A DNA stretch of 64,000 nucleotides, from positions 52,410 to 116,409 of the forward strand of contig NZ_JAGYXY010000008.1 in NCBI RefSeq assembly GCF_018362775.1. The letters run 5' to 3'. The first letter of the stretch is position 1, and every line of letters begins with the position of its first letter. Of this stretch, positions 1-9,290 are shown piece after piece. The notes beneath the pieces are model-generated. The model ran no database searches. It was not told the DNA's origin and worked only from the letters and a program-made list of their open reading frames with translations. The stretch is from Alistipes montrealensis (lineage in GTDB: Bacteria > Bacteroidota > Bacteroidia > Bacteroidales > Rikenellaceae). Both the position numbers and the translations under genes were made by a program.

Positions 1-1
1 C

Positions 2-1768
2 TACCGCACGCTGCTCGGACAGGGCGTCGTGGCGCGCTTCGACACGGAGACCTACTCCGACGCCGTGGCCTTCGCCCGCATCGGCGACGGCTCGCTCGGC
101 GGCAAGGCCCGCGGCCTGGCGTTCATGAACTCGATGCTCATGAAGCACCGCCAGTACGACAAACACGAGAACGTGCGCATCATGATTCCGCGGTCGGTGG
201 TGATCGCCACGGAGTTCTTCGACGATTTCATCCGCCACAACGGACTGAAATACATCATCTCGCAGGACTTTTCCGACGAGGAAATCCTGTCGGAATTCGT
301 CAGTTCGGTGCTCCCGTTCCGGTTGCGCGAAGCCCTGAAAAGCTACATCCGCACGGTGCGCACGCCGCTGGCGATCCGCTCCTCATCGAAACTCGAAGAC
401 TCGCATTACCAACCTTTTGCGGGTATCTACTCGACCTACATGATTCCCTACGTCGACAACGAGGACCAGATGCTGCGCCTGCTGCTCAAGGCGGTCAAAA
501 GCGTCTACGCCTCGGTTTACTTCGCAGCGTCGAGGGCCTACATCCAGTCGTCGCAGAACCTCATCTCGGAAGAGAAGATGGCCGTGATCGTCCAGGAGGT
601 ATGCGGCACGGAACAGGACGGGCTCTACTTCCCCACCTGCTCGGGCGTGGCCCGCTCGATCAACTACTACCCCATCGGCGACGAACAACCCGGCGACGGG
701 GTCTGCAACGTGGCGATGGGACTGGGCAAGCTGGTCGTGGACGGCGGGCGGACACTGCGTTTTTCGCCCCGTTACCCGCAGAAGGTATTGCAGACCTCGA
801 CGCCCGAACTGGCATTGCGCGATACGCAGAACGAGGTACTGGCCCTGAGCCTCAAACCCGAGGAGTTCCGCACGTCGATCGACGACGCGGTGAACCTGCG
901 CCGGCTGAGCCTTACGGAAATCGCCGACTTCCGCAACTCGAAATTCGTCTGCTCGATCTGGGACCGCGAGAACGAACGTATCTCGGATAGCCCCTTCGAC
1001 CGGGGCCGCAAGGTAATAACGTTCAACAACATCCTAAAATACAACACCTTCCCACTGGCCGAAATCATCTCCGACATCCTCCAGATGGGCGCCGAGGAGA
1101 TGCGCTGCCCCGTGGAGGTCGAATTCGCCGTCAACATGGACGTGCCGCCCGGACAACAGCAGATTTTCAACCTGCTGCAAATACGCCCGATCATCGACAA
1201 CCAGGACAACCGGGCCATCGACTGGGACAAGGTCGACACCTCCCGGGCGCTGGTCTACGGCGAGCAGGCCCTCGGCATCGGACAGATGACCGACATCGCC
1301 GATATCATCTACATCAAGTCCGACGCCTTCGATTCGCTCTCGACCGAGAAGATCGCCGACGAACTGCTGATGCTCAACAACCGCATGCACGACGAAGGAA
1401 GGTCATACATCCTCGTGGGACCCGGCCGCTGGGGCTCCTCGGACCCGTTCCTCGGCGTACCGGTCAAGTGGAACCACATCTCCGAGGCCAAGGTGATCGT
1501 CGAATGCGGGATCGAGAAATTCGACGTGGAGCCCTCGCAGGGCACACACTTCTTCCAGAACGTCACCTCATTGGGCGTGGGCTACCTGACGATCAATCCC
1601 TTCCGCGGCGACGGCATCTTCCGCGAACAGGAACTCGACGCGCGGAAGGCCCTGTTCGACGGAACCTACCTGCGGCAGGTGCGTTTCGACCGCCCGCTGT
1701 GGGTCTGCATGGACGGGCGATCGAACAAAGGCATGGTACGTGAAGGAGAAAAGGAGGAAAAAGATTAG
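2..1768 (+). CDS. PEP/pyruvate-binding (PPDK_N-type ATP-grasp) protein, 5' truncated by window edge
   Basis: The frame is open to the left edge, so the N-terminus lies outside; a GTG at 29 is only the first internal start codon. The visible part carries the nucleotide-binding module of pyruvate phosphate dikinase and PEP synthase: a glycine-rich GSLGGKARGLAF segment near its start, then AIRSSSKLEDSHYQPFAGIY about 100 residues later. The C-terminal part, with ILVGPGRWGSSDPFLGVPV and a THFFQNV stretch, is typical of long Bacteroidetes proteins annotated as PEP synthase. The phosphohistidine domain and PEP-binding TIM barrel of true PPDK/PpsA do not follow, because the gene stops at 1768. It therefore probably does something other than the full dikinase reaction. 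The domain call is firm; the substrate and reaction are not known from this sequence. Confidence 0.8.
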   Translation, partial: YRTLLGQGVVARFDTETYSDAVAFARIGDGSLGGKARGLAFMNSMLMKHRQYDKHENVRIMIPRSVVIATEFFDDFIRHNGLKYIISQDFSDEEILSEFVSSVLPFRLREALKSYIRTVRTPLAIRSSSKLEDSHYQPFAGIYSTYMIPYVDNEDQMLRLLLKAVKSVYASVYFAASRAYIQSSQNLISEEKMAVIVQEVCGTEQDGLYFPTCSGVARSINYYPIGDEQPGDGVCNVAMGLGKLVVDGGRTLRFSPRYPQKVLQTSTPELALRDTQNEVLALSLKPEEFRTSIDDAVNLRRLSLTEIADFRNSKFVCSIWDRENERISDSPFDRGRKVITFNNILKYNTFPLAEIISDILQMGAEEMRCPVEVEFAVNMDVPPGQQQIFNLLQIRPIIDNQDNRAIDWDKVDTSRALVYGEQALGIGQMTDIADIIYIKSDAFDSLSTEKIADELLMLNNRMHDEGRSYILVGPGRWGSSDPFLGVPVKWNHISEAKVIVECGIEKFDVEPSQGTHFFQNVTSLGVGYLTINPFRGDGIFREQELDARKALFDGTYLRQVRFDRPLWVCMDGRSNKGMVREGEKEEKD

Positions 1769-1818
1769 GAATTAAAATAAATTTCACGAAAACAGTTACA
1801 ATCTATAAGAAATATTTT

Positions 1819-1826
1819 TATATTTG
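1819..1826 (+). promoter_or_regulatory. -7 promoter box of gdhA
   Basis: TATATTTG matches the Bacteroidetes TAnnTTTG box and sits 53 bases before the gdhA start in the only AT-rich stretch of this gap. No clear -33 TTTG is visible at the usual 19-21 base spacing. Confidence 0.7.
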
Positions 1827-1879
1827 TAAAGAGATAAAACTCCAATCAGGCAAGCCAACCAACCAAAAACGATAGAGCT

Positions 1880-3217
1880 ATGAACGTTAACAAAATTATG
1901 GCGGAACTCGAGCGCAAGCACCCCGGCGAAAGCGAATATTTGCAGGCCGTGCGCGAAGTTCTCATGACTGTGGAGGATGCTTACAACCAGCACCCGGAAT
2001 TCGAAGCCAACCGCATCGCGGAGCGCATCGTGGAACCCGACCGCACCTTCACGTTCAAGGTGGTATGGGTAGACGACAAAGGCGACGTACAGGTTAACAC
2101 GGGCTACCGCGTGCAGTTCAACAACGCGATCGGCCCCTATAAGGGCGGGCTTCGCTTCCACCCCTCGGTAAACCCCTCGATCCTCAAATTCCTCGGCTTC
2201 GAGCAGATTTTCAAAAACGCGCTGACGACCCTTCCGATGGGCGGCGCGAAGGGCGGTTCGGATTTCAACCCCAAGGGCAAGTCGGACCGCGAAGTGATGC
2301 GCTTCTGCCAGGCCTTCATGCTCGAACTCTGGCGTCACATCGGTCCCGAGACCGACGTTCCGGCCGGTGACATCGGCGTCGGCGGACGCGAAATCGGCTA
2401 TCTCTACGGCATGTACCGCAAGCTGGCCCAGGAGAACACCGGCGTGCTGACGGGCAAAGGCATGACCTACGGCGGTTCGCTGATCCGTCCCGAGGCGACG
2501 GGCTTCGGAGCCGTCTACTTCCTGCGCCAGATGCTCGAAAAAGCCGGCATGGACATCAAGGGCAAGACGATCGCCATCTCGGGTTTCGGCAATGTGGCCT
2601 GGGGCGCAGCGACGAAAGCTACCGAACTGGGCGCCAAGGTGGTGACCATCTCGGGACCCGACGGTTACATCTACGATCCCGACGGCCTCGACACCGAAAA
2701 GATCGCCTACATGCTCGAACTCCGGGCGTCGAACAACGACGTGGTGGAGCCGTATGCCAAAAAATTCCCCAACTCGAAGTTCTTCGCGGGCAAAAAGCCG
2801 TGGGAGGTCAAAGTCGACATCGCCATGCCGTGCGCCACGCAGAACGAACTGGACGGCGAGGACGCCAAGCGGCTGCTGGCCAACGGCGTGAAACTCGTGG
2901 CCGAAGTGTCGAACATGGGATGCCGCCCGGAGGCCATCGACGCCTTCATCGCGGCGAAGATTCCCTATGGACCGGGCAAGGCCGTGAACGCCGGCGGCGT
3001 GGCTACGTCGGGCCTCGAAATGACGCAGAACTCGCAAAAACTCAACTGGACGGCCGAGGAGGTCGACGCCAAACTGCACCAGATCATGTCGTCGATCCAC
3101 CACGCCTGCGTGGAGTACGGCACGGAAAAGGACGGCTACCTCAACTACATGAAGGGCGCGAACATCGCGGGCTTCATGAAGGTCGCCAAGTCGATGGTCG
3201 AGCAGGGGGTTCTGTAA
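1880..3217 (+). CDS. gdhA: Glutamate dehydrogenase, hexameric NADP-type family
   Basis: Catalyses reversible amination of 2-oxoglutarate to glutamate, linking ammonium assimilation to the citric acid cycle in the cytoplasm. It is 445 residues, the normal length for the hexameric bacterial family. The N-terminal half has the substrate site: NAIGPYKGGLRFHPSVN, then PMGGAKGGSDFNPKGKSD, in which Lys124 is the expected catalytic lysine. The C-terminal half has a Rossmann domain with GFGNVAWGAA near residue 235. ATG 1880 gives a complete family N-terminus. The gene has its own promoter and a terminator directly after it, so it is monocistronic. Coenzyme preference (NADP or NAD) cannot be settled by eye; NADP is assumed from overall similarity. 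Confidence 0.96.
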   Translation: MNVNKIMAELERKHPGESEYLQAVREVLMTVEDAYNQHPEFEANRIAERIVEPDRTFTFKVVWVDDKGDVQVNTGYRVQFNNAIGPYKGGLRFHPSVNPSILKFLGFEQIFKNALTTLPMGGAKGGSDFNPKGKSDREVMRFCQAFMLELWRHIGPETDVPAGDIGVGGREIGYLYGMYRKLAQENTGVLTGKGMTYGGSLIRPEATGFGAVYFLRQMLEKAGMDIKGKTIAISGFGNVAWGAATKATELGAKVVTISGPDGYIYDPDGLDTEKIAYMLELRASNNDVVEPYAKKFPNSKFFAGKKPWEVKVDIAMPCATQNELDGEDAKRLLANGVKLVAEVSNMGCRPEAIDAFIAAKIPYGPGKAVNAGGVATSGLEMTQNSQKLNWTAEEVDAKLHQIMSSIHHACVEYGTEKDGYLNYMKGANIAGFMKVAKSMVEQGVL

Positions 3218-3241
3218 ACCGAAACCCTGTTCATACGAAAA

Positions 3242-3275
3242 AAGCGGAGCTTCAGCACGAAGTTCCGCTTTTTTT
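3242..3275 (+). terminator. Rho-independent terminator of gdhA
   Basis: A 12-bp stem with one G-T pair (AAGCGGAGCTTC with GAAGTTCCGCTT), a 5-base loop and a T-run, starting 25 bases after the gdhA stop. Confidence 0.88.
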
Positions 3276-3306
3276 CGTATATTTCTCCTACCTAACTCTT
3301 AGCGTC

Positions 3307-4140
3307 ATGCGTCACTACCTCCTGATCGCCAGCATCGCACTGTCGTCGTGCGCCGCCTCGCAATGCCCGCAGCTTTACATGAACCGGACGCGGGGGTCCT
3401 CCCCGTGTTATTTCACCGACGAGTACGGCCGCGTCGCCTTCAACAACGCCCATTACGAAGACGCCCGGCAGTTTATCGGCGACCGGGCCGCCGTACGGCG
3501 CGACGGCAAGTGGGGCTTTATCGCCCCCACGGGCGAAACGGTTATTCCGCTGCAATACGACTGGTGCAGCAGTTTCGGGGAATACGGGTTTGACAGAAGC
3601 GTCGCGATAGTCAAAAACGAAGTCGACAAATTCAAAGTTCCGATTCTCTCGGACTGCCCGACGGCCCTGATCGACCGCAGCGGGAAGCTCGTTACGCCGT
3701 TTTACGGATTCATCTTCCCGGTCATGGGTAAGCGGGCATTCGTGAACGACGGCCACACGGATTTCGCGGATACCCGGTTCCAGAACCTGGGCTTCGCCGA
3801 TGGGAAATGGGGCTGCATCGATCGGAAAGGCCGCCCCGTCGTGCCGTGCGTCTACGAACTGGCCTACCTGCTCCAGCCTACCTGGGGATTTACAATCGTA
3901 CGGCGCGACGGCAAGTGGGGCGTACTCGGCGACAACGGCCGACCGATAATTCCATGCGTCTACGACGCGGTCTATTACAAGGCAGGACATCTCGTCATCG
4001 ACACGCTTGCCGACACGGCCGAAACAGGACAGGCTGCCTCCGCGCCGGACGGCGGGTTCCGGGAGAAGTTGATTTACATGCAGAAAGACGGCCGGACAGA
4101 AGTCTTCACCCCGAACGGGAAACGGGTACGCGGTGAATAA
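3307..4140 (+). CDS. WG-repeat lipoprotein
   Basis: A 277-residue protein starting at ATG 3307. The N-terminus is a lipoprotein signal with the lipobox LSSC and acceptor Cys15, so it is probably envelope-anchored. The body has at least three WG repeats, each opening with DGKWG and closing with an IP-x-x-YD/E phrase: GFIAPTGETVIP near residue 65, GCIDRKGRPVVP near 170 and GVLGDNGRPIIP near 205. Such repeats form beta-rich structures probably used for binding; no catalytic residues are recognisable. It is flanked by terminators on both sides and so is transcribed alone. The specific function is unknown. Confidence 0.8.
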   Translation: MRHYLLIASIALSSCAASQCPQLYMNRTRGSSPCYFTDEYGRVAFNNAHYEDARQFIGDRAAVRRDGKWGFIAPTGETVIPLQYDWCSSFGEYGFDRSVAIVKNEVDKFKVPILSDCPTALIDRSGKLVTPFYGFIFPVMGKRAFVNDGHTDFADTRFQNLGFADGKWGCIDRKGRPVVPCVYELAYLLQPTWGFTIVRRDGKWGVLGDNGRPIIPCVYDAVYYKAGHLVIDTLADTAETGQAASAPDGGFREKLIYMQKDGRTEVFTPNGKRVRGE

Positions 4141-4154
4141 GCACCGCGGCCAAT

Positions 4155-4187
4155 AAAAAAAGCCAATCCACGGAGGATTGGCTTTTT
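4155..4187. terminator. Bidirectional terminator
   Basis: AAAAAAGCCAATCC, a 4-base loop, then GGATTGGCTTTTT, 15 bases after the WG-lipoprotein stop. A-rich and T-rich flanks on the two sides allow it to work for both strands. Confidence 0.88.
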
Positions 4188-4259
4188 CGGTATCGGCTTT
4201 AGAAACCAGCCGGATGGAAGCGCAGAAACAGATCGAAAACACCCCTGTCGCCTCTAAAT

Positions 4260-4276
4260 CCCGCCTCTTAGGCGGG
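4260..4276 (-). repeat. 17-base palindromic element directly after pgi
   Basis: The arms CCCGCCT and AGGCGGG are separated by 3 bases and abut the pgi stop codon. The same 17 bases recur in opposite orientation at 21088-21104. Here it could serve as a weak terminator for pgi, although only ATTT follows the stem on the minus strand. Confidence 0.6.
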
Positions 4277-5611
4277 TTATAAACGGGCCTTGATGGCTTT
4301 CGAAGCCTCTTCGTAGCCGGGTTTGTCCAGTAGGGCGAACATATTTTTCTTGTACGCCTCGACGCCCGGCTGGTCGAAGGGGTTCACGCCGAGCATGTAG
4401 CCGCTGATGCCGCACGCCTTCTCGAAGAAATAGAGCAGGCCGCCGATCACACCCGCCGAAATCTCGGGAATCTCGATGCGGATATTGGGAACGCCGCCGT
4501 CCACGTGGGCCAGTTGCACGCCCAGTTCGGCCATGCGGTTGACCTCGGAAATGCGCTTGCCGGCCAGGAAGTTCAGCCCGTCGAGGTTCTCCTTGTCGGC
4601 CTCGATCAGCACCTTCGCAGCGGGTTTGGCCACCGAGATGATCGTCTCGAAAAGCGTACGCTCGCCGTCCTGGATATACTGTCCCATCGAGTGCAGGTCA
4701 GCCGTCAGCGTGACGCTCGCCGGGAAGATGCCCTTGCCCTGCTTACCCTCGCTCTCGCCGTAGAGCTGCTTCCACCACTCGTTGATATACTGCAATTTGG
4801 GTTCATAGGAACCCAGAATTTCGATCTTCTTGCCATCGGCATAGAGCATGTTGCGCACGGCGGCATAAACGGCGGCCGGATTCTCCTTGAAAGGCACGCC
4901 TTCGGCCGTAGCCTTCTCCATTTCCTGCGCGCCGTGCACCAAAGCGGCGATATCCACGCCAGCGGCGGCCAGCGGTAGCAGCCCCACGGGGGTCAGCACC
5001 GAGAAGCGTCCGCCCACGTCGTCGGGAATGACGAACGTCGGATAGCCCTCCTGCGTGGCGAGCGTCTTGAGTGCGCCGCGCGCCTTGTCGGTGATGGCCA
5101 CGATACGCTCGGAAGCCTCCTTCTTGCCGTAACGCTTCTCGATCTCGGCCTTGATCAGGCGGAACGCGATGGCGGGTTCGGTCGTCGTGCCCGATTTCGA
5201 AATCACGATAGCTGCGATCGAATGTTCCTTCACGGCTTCGAGCATTTCAGCGGTGTAGTCCTCCGAGATGTTCTGCCCGGCGAAGATGACCGTGGGGTCC
5301 TTCTGTTCCTTGTGCAGCAGTTTGAAGGGGTCGCTCATAGCTTCGAGTACGGCCTTGGCGCCGAGGTACGAGCCGCCGATGCCGATGCAAATGATCACAT
5401 CGGCCTTCGAGCGCAGTTTCACTGCCTCCTTTTCGATGGCGGCGATCTCGGCGTCGGAAATCGACGAGGGGAGTTTCACCCAGCCCAGAAAATCGTTGCC
5501 GGCGCCTTTGCCCGAATGCAGCAGGGCGTTGGCTGCCTGCGCCTTGGCCTCGACATCGGCAGAAATCTCAATGCCCGTTTTGGCAATGTCCAATTTCACA
5601 TTTTTCATCAT
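4277..5611 (-). CDS. pgi: Glucose-6-phosphate isomerase
   Basis: Interconverts glucose 6-phosphate and fructose 6-phosphate in the cytoplasm. At 444 residues it belongs to the short bacterial type rather than the roughly 550-residue E. coli type. Sugar-phosphate binding segments are visible: [14 protein letters not shown] near residue 78, [15 protein letters not shown] near 137, the family signature [17 protein letters not shown] near 198, and [11 protein letters not shown] carrying the catalytic glutamate region near 308. Two ATG codons in tandem (5609 and 5606) could start it. It lies 4 bases after gpsA, so the two form an operon. Confidence 0.96.
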   Translation of the reverse strand: MMKNVKLDIAKTGIEISADVEAKAQAANALLHSGKGAGNDFLGWVKLPSSISDAEIAAIEKEAVKLRSKADVIICIGIGGSYLGAKAVLEAMSDPFKLLHKEQKDPTVIFAGQNISEDYTAEMLEAVKEHSIAAIVISKSGTTTEPAIAFRLIKAEIEKRYGKKEASERIVAITDKARGALKTLATQEGYPTFVIPDDVGGRFSVLTPVGLLPLAAAGVDIAALVHGAQEMEKATAEGVPFKENPAAVYAAVRNMLYADGKKIEILGSYEPKLQYINEWWKQLYGESEGKQGKGIFPASVTLTADLHSMGQYIQDGERTLFETIISVAKPAAKVLIEADKENLDGLNFLAGKRISEVNRMAELGVQLAHVDGGVPNIRIEIPEISAGVIGGLLYFFEKACGISGYMLGVNPFDQPGVEAYKKNMFALLDKPGYEEASKAIKARL

Positions 5612-5615
5612 ATCG

Positions 5616-6621
5616 CTAAATTAATTTGGTAGTCAGTTCTTTCATGCACTTGCGCGGCGAGGCTCCCTCATAAAGCACCCGGTAGACCATGTCGGCGATG
5701 GGCATATCGACCCGGTGGCGGGAGTTGATATGGCGGATGCAGTCGGCGGCGAAATAGCCTTCGGCGACCATCGTCATCTCGTTCAGGGCGCTCTTGACCG
5801 TGCACCCGTGGCCGATCAGCAGCCCCAGCCGGCGGTTGCGGCTGTAAACCGAATAGCAGGTCACCAGCAGGTCGCCCAGGTAGGCCGAAACCTGCGTGTT
5901 ACGCTCGTCGGGATAGCTCTCTTCGAGGAAACGCGTCATCTCGCCCGCCGAATTGGCGATCAGCACAGCGAGGAAATTGTCGCCGTAGCCCAGGCCGACG
6001 GCGATGCCGACCGAAAGAGCGTAGATATTCTTGAGAATAGCACCGTATTCGATACCGTAGAGGTCGGTCGAATAGCTGAGGCGGACGTTGTCGCCGGCGA
6101 ACTTTTCGCCGATGCGCCGTGCGTTTTCGGGGTCCGTACAGACGACCGTGAGGTAGGAAAGCTTGCCGCGCGAAACCTCCTCGGCGTGCGAAGGTCCGGT
6201 CACCAGCCCGATCTGTTTGTACGACAACTCGTAACGGTCGTGGATATATTCCACGACGGTCTGGTAGTCGCCCGGGACGATGCCCTTGATGGCCGAGACG
6301 ATGAATTTATCGCGCAACGGAACGCTCAGCGGGGAGAGGAAATCCTTGAGATAAGCCGAAGGGGTCGCCAGGATTACAATGTCGGCGCCGCGCACCACGG
6401 CATCGAGGTCGGAGGAGGGTGCGATGCAGTCGCGGTCGAATTCCAAATCGCTCAGGTAGCGCGGATTGCGCCCTTCTGCGAGCAATGATTCGAGGACCTC
6501 GGGATTGCGGACATACCACCCTACGCGCTGCCCGGCAGCCGCAAGCAGTCCGACGATAGCCGTCGCCCAGCTTCCATAGCCGATGACCGCACAGCGGGCT
6601 TCGGTTCCGATTTTATATTCC
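5616..6621 (-). CDS. gpsA: Glycerol-3-phosphate dehydrogenase [NAD(P)+]
   Basis: Reduces dihydroxyacetone phosphate to sn-glycerol 3-phosphate, the backbone for phospholipid synthesis; cytoplasmic. From ATG 6621 the protein has 334 residues. The Rossmann motif GYGSWATAI near the start differs slightly from the common Gx[15 protein letters not shown] segment and the conserved [12 protein letters not shown] with the catalytic lysine follow. An upstream in-frame GTG at 6647 is rejected because the -7 promoter box of this gene covers it. First gene of the gpsA-pgi operon and divergent from mreB. Confidence 0.94.
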
Positions 6622-6646
6622 ATGCGGAGATTCAGTTTTTCCAGCA

Positions 6647-6654
6647 CAAATGTA
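6647..6654 (-). promoter_or_regulatory. -7 promoter box of gpsA-pgi
   Basis: On the minus strand the sequence is TACATTTG, 25 bases before the chosen gpsA start. It decides the start codon, because a transcript from here cannot include the GTG at 6647. Confidence 0.72.
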
Positions 6655-6701
6655 ATTAAAAAAAATTAGAATAAAATACAAAAATTTCCGGGGCTTTTTA
6701 G

Positions 6702-6709
6702 TACCTTTG
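6702..6709 (+). promoter_or_regulatory. -7 promoter box of the mreB cluster
   Basis: TACCTTTG on the plus strand, back to back with the gpsA promoter, leaving a leader of roughly 95 bases before mreB. Confidence 0.7.
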
Positions 6710-6808
6710 TCCGGATATGTCATCCGCCGGGACCCGAAGCGGCGCTGCGGATAGGTATTCGATTGAAAATAAAGCATTTCACAAAATAGAACAGTTGGGT
6801 GTAGGAGT

Positions 6809-7828
6809 ATGGGAATTTTTTCGCTGACACAGGAGCTGGCCATCGACCTCGGAACGGCCAATACGCTGATAATTTACAACGGCAAGGTTGTCGTCGACGA
6901 ACCTTCGATCGTGGCTTTGGACGTGCACACAGGCAAACTCGTGGCCATCGGCCAGCAGGCCCGCCAGATGCACGAGAAAACCAATCCGAACATTAAAACG
7001 ATCCGTCCGCTGAAGGACGGCGTGATCGCCGATTTCAACGCCACGGAGCTGATGCTGCGCGGCATGATCAAAAAAGTCAAGACCTCGGGCAGCCTCTTCG
7101 CCCCCTCGCTGCGCATGGTGATCTGCATTCCTTCGGGCTCGACGAACGTCGAAATACGTGCCGTACGCGACTCGGCCGAGCACGCCGGAGGCCGCGAGGT
7201 CTACATGATTTACGAACCGATGGCCGCAGCGCTCGGCGCAGGCCTCGATGTCGAGGCCCCCGAAGGCAACATGGTCATCGACATCGGCGGCGGCACGACG
7301 GAGATCGCCTGCATTTCGCTGGGCGGCATCGTCTGCTCGGAGTCGATCAACACCGCAGGCGATGTCTTCACCAACGACATCCAAAGCTACGTCCGCCAGC
7401 AGCACAACATCCGTATCGGCGAACGCACGGCCGAGGCGATCAAATGTTCGATCGGCGCCGCCGTTTCGGATTTGGAGCAGGAACCCGAAGATTTCGTCGT
7501 GACGGGCCCCAACATGCTCACGGCACTGCCGCAAACCGTATCGCTCTCGTACAGCGAAATCGCCTACGCACTGGAGAAATCGCTCACGAAGATCGACGCA
7601 GCGCTGATGAAGGTGCTGGAATCCATGCCGCCCGAGCTTTACGCCGACATCGTGAAGAACGGCATCTACCTCGCCGGCGGCGGTGCGCTGATCAAGGGCC
7701 TCGACCGGAGGCTGAACGAGAAGACCGGCATTCCGTTCCACATCGCCGAGGACCCGCTGCGGGCCATTGCACGCGGAACGGGCATCGCGCTGAAGAACAT
7801 CAACCGCTTCTCCTTCCTGATGAAATAG
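6809..7828 (+). CDS. mreB: Rod shape-determining protein MreB
   Basis: Actin-like ATPase that forms membrane-associated filaments guiding lateral wall synthesis. It is 339 residues, normal for the family. The phosphate-1 loop AIDLGTANT lies near residue 11, the phosphate-2 region VIDIGGGTTEIA near 155, and the adenosine-binding YLAGGGALIKGL near 287. It heads the cluster with mreC, mreD, mrdA and rodA, the standard elongation-complex arrangement. A perfect stem-loop separates it from mreC, which may set different expression levels for the filament and its membrane partners. Confidence 0.97.
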   Translation: MGIFSLTQELAIDLGTANTLIIYNGKVVVDEPSIVALDVHTGKLVAIGQQARQMHEKTNPNIKTIRPLKDGVIADFNATELMLRGMIKKVKTSGSLFAPSLRMVICIPSGSTNVEIRAVRDSAEHAGGREVYMIYEPMAAALGAGLDVEAPEGNMVIDIGGGTTEIACISLGGIVCSESINTAGDVFTNDIQSYVRQQHNIRIGERTAEAIKCSIGAAVSDLEQEPEDFVVTGPNMLTALPQTVSLSYSEIAYALEKSLTKIDAALMKVLESMPPELYADIVKNGIYLAGGGALIKGLDRRLNEKTGIPFHIAEDPLRAIARGTGIALKNINRFSFLMK

Positions 7829-7874
7829 TTTTCGGATTCAGGGAAGACCGATTGACGAATATTTTGAATAGAAC

Positions 7875-7898
7875 GATTGCGGGCCCCGGTCCGCAATC
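7875..7898 (+). other. Stem-loop between mreB and mreC
   Basis: GATTGCGG and CCGCAATC pair perfectly over 8 bp around an 8-base loop, 46 bases after the mreB stop. Only TTAAATT follows, so it is a weak terminator at best; an attenuating or mRNA-stabilising structure is equally possible. Confidence 0.6.
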
Positions 7899-7916
7899 TT
7901 AAATTAACAAGGGACT

Positions 7917-8771
7917 TTGCGCAAGCTGTTCGAGTTCATACGAAGCGTCTACGTCGTAGTGCTGTTCGTGGCGCTGGAGGTCGCGGCCATCAGCTACTAC
8001 GCCCACTCCACGTACTATACCCAGGCGCGGCTGCTGGCCCGGTCGAACCAGGTGGCCGGCGGCATGCACGGACTCTTTGCAGGCGTGCGCCGTTATTTCA
8101 CCCTGGGACGCGAAAACCGCCTGCTGCTGGGGCGCGTGGCGCAGCTCGAAGAGCGCCTCGCCCAATACGAAGAAGCCGGGACTAAAGCGCGGCTGGACAG
8201 CTACATGCAGGACATCGGCGAATCGAAATACCATTTTGCGACGGCGTCGGTCGTGGCCAACACGATCAACCGGACGCAGAACCTCATCACGCTCAACCGC
8301 GGCCGCAAGGACGGCGTCATGGAAGAGATGGCCGTTCTCTCGTCCGACGGCGCGATGGCCGGCTATATCGTCGATTGCACGGAGCGTTATTCGGTGGCCA
8401 TGTCGGTGCTGAACACTTCGTTCCGCGCCAGCGGCAAAATCGCCGACACCGAGTATTACGGCTCGATCTACTGGGACGGGCTCGACCAGGATATCGTTAT
8501 TCTCGGCGAACTGTCGAAATATGCCGATCCGCAGCCCGGACAGGAGGTCGTGACCACCGGATTCTCGCAGTATTTCCCCGCCGACGTGTTGATCGGCTGG
8601 GTCGAGAGCGCCTCGCTCAACGAAACCCGCACGGCCTACACGGTGCGCGTACGGCTCGCGGCAGAAATGTCGCGGCTGGGCGAAGTCGTACTGGTCGGCA
8701 ACCGCGACCTCTATGAAATCCGCAACCTGCAACAAAGCGAACAAATCGAACAACACACCCGGCCCGAATAA
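7917..8771 (+). CDS. mreC: Rod shape-determining protein MreC
   Basis: Bitopic inner-membrane protein of the elongasome that links MreB and PBP2. It is 284 residues: a membrane segment at about 8-28 (FIRSVYVVVLFVALEVAAI), a coiled coil at about 65-95 (NRLLLGRVAQLEERL), then the periplasmic beta domain with the characteristic NRGRKDGVMEEMAVLS phrase. The start must be the TTG at 7917: an in-frame stop lies at 7905 and no ATG or GTG occurs before the membrane segment. Its stop codon is immediately followed by the mreD ATG. Confidence 0.92.
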   Translation: MRKLFEFIRSVYVVVLFVALEVAAISYYAHSTYYTQARLLARSNQVAGGMHGLFAGVRRYFTLGRENRLLLGRVAQLEERLAQYEEAGTKARLDSYMQDIGESKYHFATASVVANTINRTQNLITLNRGRKDGVMEEMAVLSSDGAMAGYIVDCTERYSVAMSVLNTSFRASGKIADTEYYGSIYWDGLDQDIVILGELSKYADPQPGQEVVTTGFSQYFPADVLIGWVESASLNETRTAYTVRVRLAAEMSRLGEVVLVGNRDLYEIRNLQQSEQIEQHTRPE

Positions 8772-9290
8772 ATGCATCGCACACTACCATACCTCGGACT
8801 TTTTGCGGCGGCAGTGCTGCTTCAGGTTTTCCTGTTCGACAACCTGACGATCAGCATTTACCTCAACCCGCTCATATACATCGTCTTCATCGCCCTGCTG
8901 CCGCTCGACACGCCGCCCGTAGCGGTGCTGGGAGCCGGGCTGGCGCTGGGCGTCACGATGGACTTCGCCATGGGGGCCGCCGGAATCAACACGATCGCAA
9001 CGCTGCTGATCGCCTTCCTGCGCCCGACCCTCGCCGGGATGATCTGCGGCCGTGACAACGTCCGCGAAGGAGGCATTCCCTCCCCGGCACGCCTGGGCCA
9101 GCGCAAATTCATCACCTACCTCGTGGTGCTGACGCTCGTGCACCACATCGTCTTCTTCTGGCTGGAGACCCTCTCGCTGGCCCACGTACTCCACATGCTG
9201 CTGCGCATCGTCGTCAGCACGGCGGTATCGGCGGCCTTCATCTGGATCATCGCCCGCATCTTCACCGCGAAAATTCCCGTGCGCATATGA
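8772..9290 (+). CDS. mreD: Rod shape-determining protein MreD
   Basis: Small polytopic inner-membrane component of the elongasome. It has 172 residues with about five hydrophobic segments and a basic, loop-rich middle (ICGRDNVREG). Sequence alone is weakly conserved in this family; the call rests on length, membrane profile and position between mreC and mrdA. Its start abuts the mreC stop, and its stop overlaps the mrdA start in an ATGA junction, which suggests translational coupling. Confidence 0.92.
   Translation: MHRTLPYLGLFAAAVLLQVFLFDNLTISIYLNPLIYIVFIALLPLDTPPVAVLGAGLALGVTMDFAMGAAGINTIATLLIAFLRPTLAGMICGRDNVREGGIPSPARLGQRKFITYLVVLTLVHHIVFFWLETLSLAHVLHMLLRIVVSTAVSAAFIWIIARIFTAKIPVRI

Noticed and set aside
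1796..3103. Long open frame antisense to gdhA (435 codons)
   Set aside because: It mirrors the strong glutamate dehydrogenase frame, is rich in His/Arg/Gly/Val as GC-rich shadow frames are, and shows no domain.
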